Program-made: the position numbers and the translations under genes
Notes under the pieces: model-generated
Databases searched by the model: none
The model's input: the letters and a program-made list of their open reading frames with translations, nothing else
What the model was told of the DNA's origin: nothing
Origin: Bacilli bacterium
GTDB lineage: Bacteria; Bacillota_I; Bacilli_A; RF39; UBA660
Direction of reading: 5' to 3'
DNA length: 64,000 nt
Assembly (NCBI GenBank): GCA_017511805.1
Contig: JAFWJA010000015.1
Coordinates: forward strand, 253,098 to 317,097
Shown: piece after piece, positions 8,678-17,581 of the stretch
Numbering within the stretch: the stretch's first letter is position 1
How the letters are laid out: every line of letters begins with the position of its first letter

Positions 8678-10120
8678 CTATACTGCCTTCTTTTTCTTTT
8701 GTTTTCTATTTGAAATCAAATATTGATCTATAAATTCTTTATATTTTGATAAATCTAAATCTTGATATTCACTTAAATCTTCCATAATATCACCATTCAT
8801 TGTACAAGTACTAATAAGATTTGGATAAAATTCAAGTTTTAAAAAAGGAACTCCATTTCTAAATACATAAGATTTAATATTTTTATATTCATCATATTTA
8901 TATTTTATTGTAAAATCATCCATACTAGTTAATTCTTCATTTTTATCAGATAACGCACTATTAATAGAATCTATAGTATTAGATAATAATCCATCCAAAG
9001 TAAATGGTTCAAAGAATGTTGTTTTTGGCTTATCAACATATTCATCCATAAATGATGCATCAATATTCTTTTCTTTCAATAACTCTATACATTTATTAAA
9101 CATAACTTTATAGAATTTTTCATAAAATAAATCAGAACCATCATGAGATTTTCCTCTAACTTGAAAAATATTTCTTAATCTTATAATATAATCTAAAACA
9201 TCTTCTTTAGTTTTTAGTTTCTTAAAATCTATTGTAAAACATCTTATTAATAAATTATTTTGTATTTTTTCTATATCAGGAAGATCTTTTTTTAAACCAT
9301 ACCCCATTTTTATAGTAAAATTAAGTCCATATTTTGATATAAATTCACTTATAAAATTACCAGTACCATTTAATACAGATGCTTCTGCATGATAACCTAA
9401 TATCACTTCCATTTGTCTAATAATTGCTACATAACCAGCATATGCTCTAGCTCCACCAAATTCTGGCAAATCAAATCTTAATTTATTTAGTCCAAATGAA
9501 CGTGTCACTTCATATTTAGATAATATTCTACTAGTAGAACTTTCAGTCATACCTTCTATTAAGAATAAAGCCCATCTAGGAAAATATTTGAATAAAAATT
9601 TAGCTCCAGAACATGCATGAACCATTTCGTGGAAAGTAGCATGAATATCATCTGAATTAGATATAATAGAATTAGTTCCAGGATGATAAAAGTTTATAAT
9701 ACTATGTTCGTTATAACTATAATAATTAACACTATTTAATCTTTTTTGGCACAACTCAACATCTATATTTTTCTCAGTTTCATTTGCTTCTTTTATTTTG
9801 TCAATAAAGTATTCAATATATTTTTTCTTTTTCTCTTCACTGAATAAATCAGTCTGATTAACACCAAAGAGTTTTCTAACTATAAAATCAGAGTGACCCA
9901 TAAAATAATCTGGCATTTCAAGATGTAGACATTTTATAATTTTATTAACATTTTCTATATCTTCTATAGGAATATATTTATTATCTACTTTACTACAATA
10001 TAATTCATCTGATTCCCCTAAAAAAAGATATATTTTATCATTATTGTAATCAAATTCATCAACTAATAGATATTGTTTTTCTTTATATTTAATTACAATA
10101 TCTAGATCTTCATCGTACAT
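8678..10120 (-). CDS. Predicted zinc metallopeptidase-like protein (HExxH)
   Basis: I do not recognise the family. The 480-residue protein has THE key pattern of a gluzincin: FHEMVHAC near residue 158, followed about 25 residues later by LIEGMTESST, where Glu could be the third zinc ligand. There is no signal peptide or membrane segment, so it should act inside the cell. The C-terminal half (about 330-460) has a region of strands such as KYKYDEYKNIKSYVFRNG and no motif I can name. The gene lies between a HAD phosphatase and pgcA with 9-nt gaps. Its TAG stop overlaps the pgcA ribosome binding site. A second, different HExxH protein lies at 13.8-14.9 kb. Peptidase activity is a prediction. Confidence 0.7.
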   Translation of the reverse strand: MYDEDLDIVIKYKEKQYLLVDEFDYNNDKIYLFLGESDELYCSKVDNKYIPIEDIENVNKIIKCLHLEMPDYFMGHSDFIVRKLFGVNQTDLFSEEKKKKYIEYFIDKIKEANETEKNIDVELCQKRLNSVNYYSYNEHSIINFYHPGTNSIISNSDDIHATFHEMVHACSGAKFLFKYFPRWALFLIEGMTESSTSRILSKYEVTRSFGLNKLRFDLPEFGGARAYAGYVAIIRQMEVILGYHAEASVLNGTGNFISEFISKYGLNFTIKMGYGLKKDLPDIEKIQNNLLIRCFTIDFKKLKTKEDVLDYIIRLRNIFQVRGKSHDGSDLFYEKFYKVMFNKCIELLKEKNIDASFMDEYVDKPKTTFFEPFTLDGLLSNTIDSINSALSDKNEELTSMDDFTIKYKYDEYKNIKSYVFRNGVPFLKLEFYPNLISTCTMNGDIMEDLSEYQDLDLSKYKEFIDQYLISNRKQKKKKAV

Positions 10121-10129
10121 ATTTTCCTC

Positions 10130-10747
10130 CTACAAGATATTATATTCTTTTAATATTTTTTTAATATCTTCTACATCATCTTTATTAACATATCTACCAT
10201 TTATTCCAAATCTATTTGCGGTAGCCATATTATCTTCTCTATCATCTATAAATAAACATTCTTCTGGTATTAAATTATATTTATTTAATATATATTCATA
10301 TATACCATTATTAGGTTTTAACATATTTATCTTACATGATAACACAAATCCATCAAAGTATTTAAATATTTCATGATCTTTAAATTCATTTATAACTGGA
10401 TCTGATGTATTAGAAAGTAAATATATGTTATAACCTTTATTTTTTAATTCTTTAACAATATTTATTATATCATCAGATATAGTTATATACTTATAATAAT
10501 TATTTACTAGATTTGATACTAGTTCAGGATATATATTATTAGTTCTATCATTAATAAGCTTAATAATAGCATCATATGTAACTAAACCTGAGTCCATATG
10601 ACCATATTTAAGCCATTCTGGTGAATTAATTACATTTTCATCTAGGAACTTAATTTCTTCTTCATTATTAGTAAAGTTTTTAATACATTCTAAATGATCA
10701 AATCTACCTATTACATTACCAAAATCAAATATTATATTCTTTATCAT
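10130..10747 (-). CDS. HAD superfamily phosphatase (YihX-like)
   Basis: This 205-residue HAD-IA hydrolase has motif I FDFGNVIGRFD (the second acid of DxDxT is replaced by Asn, as in YihX/epoxide-hydrolase-like HADs), motif II LLSNTSD, a Lys in MLKPNNGIYEYIL, and motif III CLFIDDREDNMATANRFG. YihX removes phosphate from glucose-1-phosphate, which would fit its place two genes from pgcA; substrate is inferred from the context only. The start is set at 10747, with GAGAGG 5 nt upstream. A longer frame to 10813 would run into xerD. The stop codon TAG is shared with the ribosome binding site of the next gene. Confidence 0.85.
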   Translation of the reverse strand: MIKNIIFDFGNVIGRFDHLECIKNFTNNEEEIKFLDENVINSPEWLKYGHMDSGLVTYDAIIKLINDRTNNIYPELVSNLVNNYYKYITISDDIINIVKELKNKGYNIYLLSNTSDPVINEFKDHEIFKYFDGFVLSCKINMLKPNNGIYEYILNKYNLIPEECLFIDDREDNMATANRFGINGRYVNKDDVEDIKKILKEYNIL

Positions 10748-10757
10748 AAAAACCTCT

Positions 10758-11633
10758 CTAACTTCTAGGATGAGCATCCTCATAATTTTGTTTGACATAA
10801 TTATTAGAAACATGTGTATATATTTGAGTAGTTTCTATATTTTCATGTCCAAGCATTGTCTGTATAGATCTTAAATCTGCCCCATGATTAAGTAAATGAG
10901 TAGCAAAACTATGTCTTAATGTATGAGGAGATATTTCTTTATTTATACCTTGTTCTAGTGCTATTTCTCTTAATATCTTAAAGAAACCTTGTCTAGATAG
11001 TTTATTACCTCTAGAATTAATAAAAACTAGGTCTGTTACATTATTTCTTAGTAACGTATTTCTATATAAATTTATATATTCATATAAATACTTAGTTGCG
11101 ATATCATCCATTGGTATTATTCTTTCTTTAGAACCTTTACCAAATACTCTAACTAGATTCATATTAAAATCTATATTACTTATTCTTAAATCTAATAATT
11201 CAGATACTCTTAGACCTGAAGAATACATTAATTCAAGCATAGCTTTATTTCTATATGAATAAGCATCTTTTAACTCTATATTAAGTAATTTATCTATATC
11301 TTCTTCCGATAATACTCTAGGCATCTTTTTAGGTGTTTTAAGACCTGTTATATCATTAGTAGGATTAGTATTAATTAAATTATTTCTTTCTAAAAACTTA
11401 AAATAGTTCTTAATAGAAACAATATGTCTATTAATACTTTTAGCCCCTATTTTCTTATTTAAATAAGTAATATAATCAATTACATCGTTCTTAGTTACTT
11501 TTTTATAAGATTTATTAGTAAACTTATAAAAATCAATTAAATCTCTTTTATAACCGTCAACAGTATTATTACTTAATTGTCTTTCTAATGATAAATAGTT
11601 TATATAATCATTAATTTCATTTATTATTTCCAT
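10758..11633 (-). CDS. xerD: Tyrosine recombinase XerD/XerC type
   Basis: It resolves chromosome dimers by site-specific recombination at dif. The 291-residue length is typical. The N-terminal SAM-like DNA-binding domain (about 1-90) includes YLSLERQLSNNTVDGYKRDL. The catalytic set is complete: Arg in SSGLRVSELLDL, Lys in GKGSKERIIPM, HxxR in SPHTLRHSFATHLL, His in MLGHENIETTQIYTH and the nucleophile Tyr in that last block. Start with RBS TAGGTG. First gene of a four-gene operon. A consensus-like promoter (TTGTCA-17-TATAAT) lies at 11651-11679. A phage integrase is unlikely, because length and motifs fit the housekeeping form. XerC versus XerD is not certain. Confidence 0.9.
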   Translation of the reverse strand: MEIINEINDYINYLSLERQLSNNTVDGYKRDLIDFYKFTNKSYKKVTKNDVIDYITYLNKKIGAKSINRHIVSIKNYFKFLERNNLINTNPTNDITGLKTPKKMPRVLSEEDIDKLLNIELKDAYSYRNKAMLELMYSSGLRVSELLDLRISNIDFNMNLVRVFGKGSKERIIPMDDIATKYLYEYINLYRNTLLRNNVTDLVFINSRGNKLSRQGFFKILREIALEQGINKEISPHTLRHSFATHLLNHGADLRSIQTMLGHENIETTQIYTHVSNNYVKQNYEDAHPRS

Positions 11634-11650
11634 ATTACACCTACTATTTA

Positions 11651-11679
11651 ATTATACAATTATTTCTATAATTTGACAA
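11651..11679 (-). promoter_or_regulatory. xerD promoter
   Basis: Minus strand TTGTCA (11674-11679), 17-nt spacer, TATAAT (11651-11656). Its -35 box shares bases with the -35 box of the opposite promoter at 11673-11701. Confidence 0.75.
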
Positions 11680-11701
11680 TAATAATAAAATGAACTATAA
11701 T
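11673..11701 (+). promoter_or_regulatory. Consensus sigma-A promoter for the 130-aa gene
   Basis: TTGACA (11673-11678), 17-nt spacer, TATAAT (11696-11701): a full match to consensus and among the strongest-looking promoters in the window. Confidence 0.85.
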
Positions 11702-11730
11702 AACTCAAACAAAAAAAGAGGGGTGATTTT

Positions 11731-12123
11731 ATGCCTATAGATAACATATCTCTTATTAATACAAAGGGATCTATTGATGGAATATATGTATTTGATATAC
11801 CTTCACCAGAAGATGAAGATGCGAATATTACTTATATATTAATAATGTATAAAGATGGCACAAGATCAATTGAAAGATTAACAAATTATCAAAGTTTATT
11901 TAATTTATTAACTAAATATGATACAGATGCAGTTAAACAAAGAACTAGAAAATATGATACTTTTATTGAAACTATTAGTACTTATTTAGATAAAGTTAAT
12001 AAAAAAGAACAAGATACTTCACTTAGTGAAGAAGATATTAATATGATTAACAATCAATTTAGAACTGAATTAGATAAAAAAGGAAATACTGATTTATTAA
12101 AGAAATTAAAAATAGGAAGATAA
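11731..12123 (+). CDS. Small hypothetical protein (130 aa)
   Basis: I do not recognise this protein. It is soluble and charged, with a predicted strand-rich N-terminal half (DGIYVFDIPSPEDEDANITYILIMYKDGTRS split over residues 18-48) and a helical, Lys/Glu-rich C-terminal half. There are no Cys, signal or membrane segments. It has the ribosome binding site AGAGGGGTG and a perfect consensus promoter, so high expression is likely. It stands alone between xerD (divergent) and the convergent transglutaminase-like gene, with which it shares a terminator. Confidence 0.75.
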   Translation: MPIDNISLINTKGSIDGIYVFDIPSPEDEDANITYILIMYKDGTRSIERLTNYQSLFNLLTKYDTDAVKQRTRKYDTFIETISTYLDKVNKKEQDTSLSEEDINMINNQFRTELDKKGNTDLLKKLKIGR

Positions 12124-12135
12124 CTTCCTATTTTT
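12108..12135. terminator. Two-way terminator
   Basis: AATAGGAAG (12111-12119) pairs with CTTCCTATT (12124-12132), extended by A/T pairs. The stop codon of the 130-aa gene lies in the loop. Confidence 0.8.
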
Positions 12136-13754
12136 TAATTTAATATTAATTCTCTTTTTCTTATAATACCTGTTTCTGTTTTTTCTTCTATATCTCCTAG
12201 TTCTCTTTTTAATCTATTACTTATAACTTCATATTTACCATGTACAGAAGATTCTATTATTATTTTAGATAAATGAGTTTTTTCAAAAGTATTCTCATTA
12301 AAATCATATTTATACCAATAAGATGATGTTGTTCCTAGAGTATCTGAATCTGTTATTGCTATATATGCTATATAATCATTAGAATTTCTTTTTCTTGCAG
12401 TATATAGATTTATTCTTTTAAATATAGGACTATATTTAAATGAATTATCAGGTGTTTTTAATAAATTCTTTGAATTTAATTCTTGAAACATTAATTCAAT
12501 AGTTCTTTTTAATATTTCAGTTTGTTCAGAGAATCCTTCGTTTGTAAAATTAGTTGTATGTCCATTATTTGCATCAGTCCATATTGGAAATAAAGTAGCA
12601 AATTTATGATTAATATATGTATTATTTACATATTTATTATAATTTTTTGGTTCTATTACAAATTTATCTTCTATAAAGTGTCTTGCCATTTCTTTTAATA
12701 ATCTAAAATATGTAATATGAAATGACTCTATATCTTTATCAGTACATTTTTTATTAATAATTTTGTCATAAAATAATACAATTGAATTACAAAAAGCCCT
12801 AGTTTTATTAAGTAAAAGATTAGGATTAGCGTAATATACTTCATTTTGATTGTAATCATCTTTATTAAACATAGATTCTACTTTTTCACACCATTCATTA
12901 ATCTTATTTTTACTAATAAATTGCTTTGTATCATATTTTTTCCCAGTTATTTGTGATATTCTTTTACCAACTTTATTACATACTCTATCTATAATAAAGT
13001 TCCAGTTATTCTTTGGATCAGAAAATGATGTAAATTCTCTTTTAGATTCATCATCTGGCATAATACTTTGATAAAAACTAGTATTTTCCGCTAAAAAGTC
13101 TACATATGCATTCTTTTCTTTTTTTATTAAATCATCTATATAATCTGATCTATATTCTTCTTTACCTTTTTTATCTGGTTTTTGTATAATAGTAATATAA
13201 CCTATTTTTTCATCTAATTTTCTTATTTCTTCTTTAGTTAAAACTATATGATCTATTTCTAACCCTTTATATATTTGTTCTCCATTAATCATATATGGAA
13301 CATCTATACCAAAGTGTTTAGTAGACATACCTCTTTTTATATAAGGATAATCAGATGCTGGTGTTACAAATATGTTATTACCATCTACATTTATACATAA
13401 TGTAAAATGATGTAGATGATTTTTCATACCCTTAATCTTCATATATTCTACTGTTTCTACTAAAAATGATTTAATATCTAATACATCAAGTACATCTTTA
13501 ATAAATTCTGCTCCTGTTTTACATACCATTTTATTCCATTCTTCAGAATTTAATCTACCTTGATATATCTTATCTAACTTTCTAGGAGATAATTTACTAA
13601 CACCTAGTTTTTCATCTACAGTAAGAAAGAATTCAGTATGTTTTTGTAAATATTTACCTGATTCTATATATACATATCTAACTTTTTCTAGTGTAGACCA
13701 TTCTGGTTTAATATTCATAACAATGTGTTTCTTTAATTCTTTTAAATTAATCAT
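12135..13754 (-). CDS. Transglutaminase-like (Cys-His-Asp) protein of unknown role
   Basis: This 539-residue protein has a transglutaminase/papain-like order of residues in its first third: MVCKTGAEFIKDVLDVLDI (Cys near residue 75), NHLHHFTLCINVDG (His near 115) and FVTPASDYPYIK (Asp near 132). The remaining two thirds are helical and basic, with no motif I know. No signal peptide or membrane segment, so a cytoplasmic cysteine peptidase or amide-transfer-like activity is possible; it is a structural guess. The start is set at the ATG at 13754 (RBS CAGGTGAT), with an extended -10 TGTTATATT at 13773-13781. It follows the HExxH gene at 13817-14932 in the same direction. Confidence 0.6.
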   Translation of the reverse strand: MINLKELKKHIVMNIKPEWSTLEKVRYVYIESGKYLQKHTEFFLTVDEKLGVSKLSPRKLDKIYQGRLNSEEWNKMVCKTGAEFIKDVLDVLDIKSFLVETVEYMKIKGMKNHLHHFTLCINVDGNNIFVTPASDYPYIKRGMSTKHFGIDVPYMINGEQIYKGLEIDHIVLTKEEIRKLDEKIGYITIIQKPDKKGKEEYRSDYIDDLIKKEKNAYVDFLAENTSFYQSIMPDDESKREFTSFSDPKNNWNFIIDRVCNKVGKRISQITGKKYDTKQFISKNKINEWCEKVESMFNKDDYNQNEVYYANPNLLLNKTRAFCNSIVLFYDKIINKKCTDKDIESFHITYFRLLKEMARHFIEDKFVIEPKNYNKYVNNTYINHKFATLFPIWTDANNGHTTNFTNEGFSEQTEILKRTIELMFQELNSKNLLKTPDNSFKYSPIFKRINLYTARKRNSNDYIAYIAITDSDTLGTTSSYWYKYDFNENTFEKTHLSKIIIESSVHGKYEVISNRLKRELGDIEEKTETGIIRKRELILN

Positions 13755-13802
13755 AGTATCACCTGCCAAAATAATATAACATAAATTAGATATTTAAACA
13801 AT

Positions 13803-13829
13803 AAAAAAACTATATATTATAGTTTTTTT
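13803..13829 (-). terminator. Terminator of the HExxH gene
   Basis: AAAAAAACTATA and TATAGTTTTTTT around a 3-nt loop, including the stop codon at 13817-13819. Confidence 0.75.
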
Positions 13830-14932
13830 ATTTTACCTTTTTCGTCATATACTGACTTTAAAAAATTATCTATTTTATTATCTAATTCTTCATTATTTAA
13901 TAGATTATTATAATACTCTATTACTTTATTAAAATCTGGATTTAAAAACTTATCTTCTATACTTGTATCATCACCTAGTACTTTATTAAATTTAAGTATA
14001 TCTTCTTTACTTAGTATATCTTTAACACTAAAATATAATAAAGTTGAGGCTACATAATTATCTTCTGTTATTTTAGCAGTTAAATATTTATGTAATAAAT
14101 CACTAACTTTGTCATATCCATCTTCATCTTTTTCAATTGTACTAAATTCTATCATAGAATTATATATCTTTTTTGTAGATTTAATAAATCTATTTAATGA
14201 TGAATTATAATCCATTTTATTAGGTAATAAAGGTATTTTATATTCATCTAATATAGTTAAATAGTTTTCATAATTAACAGTACCATATTTATCATATATA
14301 ACATATGAAATACATTCTTCTAAATCATGATTCGCAAGTTCATAATTACTAATAAATCTTTCTGATAAATCTATCATATTATTATTTACATTTAATATAT
14401 TTATTAAATATTCTCTTGCGTACATTTCAAAATATATTGATACAAATTCAGATAATTCATTTCTTAGAATATCTTTTTGATCTAATGGATTTTCTTTATC
14501 TATTCTTTTAGTATTTGTAGAATGCATAAACTCATGAATTAAAATACTAACTGCATAAAAATCAGGGGGTTTATACATAACTATTCTAGGTGTTTTACCA
14601 TTTTTATAACTTCTATCGTAATATGCCCTATGTTCTTTAAATAAATCATATATTTCACTTTTTTTAATTATTATATTCTTTTCATCTACAAAAGAATTAT
14701 ATTTATCTACTAAATCAGGATCTATATCATTAATTATTTCTCTAGAACAATTTAATAAAACACTATTAGGTATTTCTACTCTTTGTACTCCTTTACTAGA
14801 TGGTTCTACATCTAAAGTTCCCATTAAATATTTTGTAGATAATAAACATCTATTAATACCTTTATTCGCAATATCTCTAAAATCTTTAAATAATATATCT
14901 AAATATATATTAACTCTTTCTTCTTTTTTCAT
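13817..14932 (-). CDS. Predicted gluzincin-type metalloprotein (HExxH)
   Basis: This 371-residue protein has VSILIHEFMHSTN near residue 133 and, about 25 residues on, RNELSEFVSIYFEMYARE, whose Glu residues are good candidates for the third zinc ligand. That is a gluzincin layout. No signal peptide, membrane helix or known accessory domain. It is helical throughout, with an acidic middle. It is not obviously homologous to the HExxH protein at 8.7-10.1 kb outside the motif. Good ribosome binding site (ATAGGTG) at ATG 14932 and a promoter TTGACT-16-TATAAT. A proteolytic role is predicted only; some HExxH proteins in such genomes are inactive or act on peptides. Confidence 0.65.
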   Translation of the reverse strand: MKKEERVNIYLDILFKDFRDIANKGINRCLLSTKYLMGTLDVEPSSKGVQRVEIPNSVLLNCSREIINDIDPDLVDKYNSFVDEKNIIIKKSEIYDLFKEHRAYYDRSYKNGKTPRIVMYKPPDFYAVSILIHEFMHSTNTKRIDKENPLDQKDILRNELSEFVSIYFEMYAREYLINILNVNNNMIDLSERFISNYELANHDLEECISYVIYDKYGTVNYENYLTILDEYKIPLLPNKMDYNSSLNRFIKSTKKIYNSMIEFSTIEKDEDGYDKVSDLLHKYLTAKITEDNYVASTLLYFSVKDILSKEDILKFNKVLGDDTSIEDKFLNPDFNKVIEYYNNLLNNEELDNKIDNFLKSVYDEKGKIKKL

Positions 14933-14958
14933 AAAACACCTATAAAAACTAATAAACT

Positions 14959-14986
14959 ATTATATTCGTTATAAATAATAAGTCAA
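14959..14986 (-). promoter_or_regulatory. Promoter of the HExxH gene
   Basis: Minus strand TTGACT (14981-14986), 16-nt spacer, TATAAT (14959-14964). Confidence 0.65.
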
Positions 14987-14990
14987 TTAA

Positions 14991-14999
14991 TGTTATAAT
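14991..14999 (+). promoter_or_regulatory. Extended -10 of rarA
   Basis: TGTTATAAT at 14991-14999 with no good -35. The leader to ATG 15017 is only about 10 nt. It is the extended -10 form seen before several genes here. Confidence 0.6.
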
Positions 15000-15016
15000 A
15001 TTTGTAGGTGATTATT

Positions 15017-16240
15017 ATGCAAGAACCATTAGCGTTAAAACTTAGACCTAAAAATATAGATGATATTATAGGACAAGAACACTTAGTCGGTGAAAATGGA
15101 CCAATTAGAAATTTTATAAATAATAAAAAAGTATTCTCAATGATACTATATGGTCAACCAGGTATTGGTAAAACAACTATCGCAACTGTTATCGCAGAAA
15201 GTACTGATATGAAATATAGAATACTAAATGCTACAGTTAATGATAAAAAAGATTTAATGGTTGTTATTGAAGAAGCTAAAATGTATGATGGAATAATACT
15301 TATAATGGATGAAATACATAGATTAAATAAAGATAAACAAGATATATTACTACCAGTATTAGAATCTGGTTTAATTACTTTAATTGGTTTAACAACATCT
15401 AATCCATATCATAGAATTAATCCTGCGATAAGAAGTAGATGTCAAATATTTGAGTTAAAACCACTTACTACTGATGATATTATTAAAGGTCTAAATAAAG
15501 CAGTTAAATCCCCTTATTTAGAAGGAATTAAGATAAGTAAGAAAGAAATAGAACATATTGCTAAATTAAGCTCAAATGACTTAAGAAGTGCCTATAATCT
15601 ACTAGAAATATGTTATTATTCTACTAGTGATAGAAAAATAACTAAAGAAGTAATAGAAAAAATAAATAATAAACCTGTTTTCTTTAGTGATAAAGATGAA
15701 ACTGGTCATTATGATTTATTATCTGCTTTTCAAAAATCTATTAGAGGGTCAGATGTGAATGCTGCTCTTCACTATTTAGGAAGATTAATAATGCAAGAAG
15801 ATCTAGATAGTATTTATAGAAGAATGACTGTTATTGCATATGAAGATATTGGTTTAGCATCTCCTTTAATGGGTGTTAAAGTAGAAGCTGCGATAAATGC
15901 TTGTGAAAGAGTTGGTTTACCTGAAGCTAGAATAATACTTGCTAAAACAATAACTGAAATGGCTTTATCTCCTAAATCTAATAGTGCTTATATGGCTTAT
16001 GAAAAAGCATATGCTGATATAGAAAAAGGAGAAATATATCCAATACCAGATACTATTAGAATAGATTCTAAAATATATAAATATCCTCATGACTATAAAG
16101 GTAGTTATGTTAAGCAACAATATTTACCTGATAATTTAAAGAATAAAAAGTATTTTGAAGCTAAATTAACTAGTAAATATGAAAAAGATTTAAATGATGT
16201 TTATGAAAAAATACAAAAAATAAATAAGACTAATGATTAG
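15017..16240 (+). CDS. rarA: Replication-associated recombination ATPase RarA (MgsA)
   Basis: RarA is an AAA+ ATPase that acts at stalled replication forks. The 407-residue chain starts with LALKLRPKNIDDIIGQEHLVG, then Walker A YGQPGIGKTT (about 50), Walker B ILIMDEIHRLNK (about 100), sensor 1 LTTSNP and the arginine-finger region AIRSRCQIFEL. The C-terminal RarA domain has AYEDIGLASP and EARIILAKTITEMALSPKSNSAY. The start is ATG 15017 with AGGTGAT upstream; the in-frame GTG at 15008 is part of that site. It is one of the few plus-strand genes, monocistronic, and ends in a two-way terminator shared with the next gene. Confidence 0.95.
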   Translation: MQEPLALKLRPKNIDDIIGQEHLVGENGPIRNFINNKKVFSMILYGQPGIGKTTIATVIAESTDMKYRILNATVNDKKDLMVVIEEAKMYDGIILIMDEIHRLNKDKQDILLPVLESGLITLIGLTTSNPYHRINPAIRSRCQIFELKPLTTDDIIKGLNKAVKSPYLEGIKISKKEIEHIAKLSSNDLRSAYNLLEICYYSTSDRKITKEVIEKINNKPVFFSDKDETGHYDLLSAFQKSIRGSDVNAALHYLGRLIMQEDLDSIYRRMTVIAYEDIGLASPLMGVKVEAAINACERVGLPEARIILAKTITEMALSPKSNSAYMAYEKAYADIEKGEIYPIPDTIRIDSKIYKYPHDYKGSYVKQQYLPDNLKNKKYFEAKLTSKYEKDLNDVYEKIQKINKTND

Positions 16241-16248
16241 TCTTATTT
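16222..16248. terminator. Two-way terminator
   Basis: A 12-bp stem (16222-16233 with 16237-16248) with a 3-nt loop, inside the overlapping 3' ends of rarA and the 105-aa gene. T-runs on both strands. Confidence 0.8.
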
Positions 16249-16547
16249 TTTAATGATAATTCTCTTGCTTTTGAATTCCTATCAGCAACTTTAGGAACTA
16301 CAGATGTTCTGCAAGTTCTTTCATTTGAATTATAAGTAGTAACTTCTCCATCAGATCCAACTAAACTTTGCGCAAACATAGTAGCTATTTCTGATGAACT
16401 TCTTACTAAAACTGTATTATTAATTCCAGAAAAAACTGTTGCACCACTAGTAGTTATCTTAACTACATTTGGATTTTCTTCATCATATTTAACATCAGTA
16501 ACATCTATTACTAATGCTCTATTATTATTTATAATTATTCCTTTCAT
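16230..16547 (-). CDS. Small hypothetical protein (105 aa)
   Basis: I do not recognise the protein. It is a soluble, strand-rich protein: MKGIIINNNRALVIDVTDV, then VVKITTSGATVFSGINNTVLV. The tail is basic and Lys/Asn-rich. RBS GGGAGG is strong. It starts 11 nt after the queA stop codon and is read in the same direction, so it may be the last gene of that operon. Its last codons overlap the end of rarA on the opposite strand. Confidence 0.7.
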   Translation of the reverse strand: MKGIIINNNRALVIDVTDVKYDEENPNVVKITTSGATVFSGINNTVLVRSSSEIATMFAQSLVGSDGEVTTYNSNERTCRTSVVPKVADRNSKARELSLKNKTNH

Positions 16548-16558
16548 AAAAAACCTCC

Positions 16559-17581
16559 CTATTTAATAAACATTGCATCTCCAAAACTAAAGAATCTATA
16601 TTTTTCTTTAACAGCTTCAGAATATGCTTTCATAATCTTTTCTTTATCCGCAAATGCTGATACTAACATAACTAATGTTGATTTTGGTAAATGAAAATTA
16701 GTTATTAAAGCATCAATTGCTTTAAATTCAAATCCTGGATATATAAATATATCTGTCCATCCACTAGTTTCTTTAAATTCAAGATTATCTCTTAAAACTG
16801 TTTCTAGTGTTCTAGTTGTTGTAGTGCCCACTGAAATTATTCTTCTTCCTTCTTTTTTAGCTTTATTTAATGCATCTGCAGTCTTTTTACTTATTGTATA
16901 GAATTCACTATGCATTTTATGTTTAGTTACATCTTCTACTGAAACAGGTCTAAAAGTACCTAATCCTACATGAAGAGTTATTTCTTCAAAGATAATACCT
17001 TTTTCTTTTATTTTTTCTATTAAATCAGTAGTAAAATGAAGTCCCGCTGTAGGAGCAGCTGCACTTCCTACTTCTTTAGCATATACTGTTTGATATCTAT
17101 CTTTATCTTTTAACTTTTCATGTATATATGGTGGAAGTGGCATCTCTCCAAGTCTATCTAATATTTCAAGGAATATACCATTGTATATAAATTCAAAATG
17201 TCTTATTCCTTCTTCTCCAATATCTATGCATTTAGCACTTAATTCATCACTAAATTTAACTATAGTACCTATTTTAATTCTTTTGGCTGGTTTACTTAAA
17301 CATTCCCATTTATTATCACCTAAATCTTTTAACATAAGTACTTCTATAACAGCATTAGTATCCTCTTTAGTACCTATTAATCTAGCAGGTAATACTTTTG
17401 TATTATTAACTACTAATACATCTCCCTTATTAAGATAATTGATTATATGATCAAATCTCTCATGAGTTATTTCACCAGTTTTCTTATCAAGTACTAATAA
17501 TCTAGAATGATCTCTTTCTTTAATTGGTACTTGCGCAATTAATTCTTCAGGTAAGTAATAATCAAAATCATCTGTTCTCAT
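16559..17581 (-). CDS. queA: S-adenosylmethionine:tRNA ribosyltransferase-isomerase
   Basis: QueA transfers the ribosyl group of SAM to 7-aminomethyl-7-deazaguanine in tRNA, the penultimate step of queuosine synthesis. The 340-residue length is normal. Signatures: [55 protein letters not shown] and [19 protein letters not shown]. Its start overlaps the preceding stop by ATGA (17578-17581), so it is coupled to the 346-aa gene. In Bacillus queA follows ruvB; here two unknown genes lie between, so the neighbourhood is partly conserved. Confidence 0.96.
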   Translation of the reverse strand: MRTDDFDYYLPEELIAQVPIKERDHSRLLVLDKKTGEITHERFDHIINYLNKGDVLVVNNTKVLPARLIGTKEDTNAVIEVLMLKDLGDNKWECLSKPAKRIKIGTIVKFSDELSAKCIDIGEEGIRHFEFIYNGIFLEILDRLGEMPLPPYIHEKLKDKDRYQTVYAKEVGSAAAPTAGLHFTTDLIEKIKEKGIIFEEITLHVGLGTFRPVSVEDVTKHKMHSEFYTISKKTADALNKAKKEGRRIISVGTTTTRTLETVLRDNLEFKETSGWTDIFIYPGFEFKAIDALITNFHLPKSTLVMLVSAFADKEKIMKAYSEAVKEKYRFFSFGDAMFIK

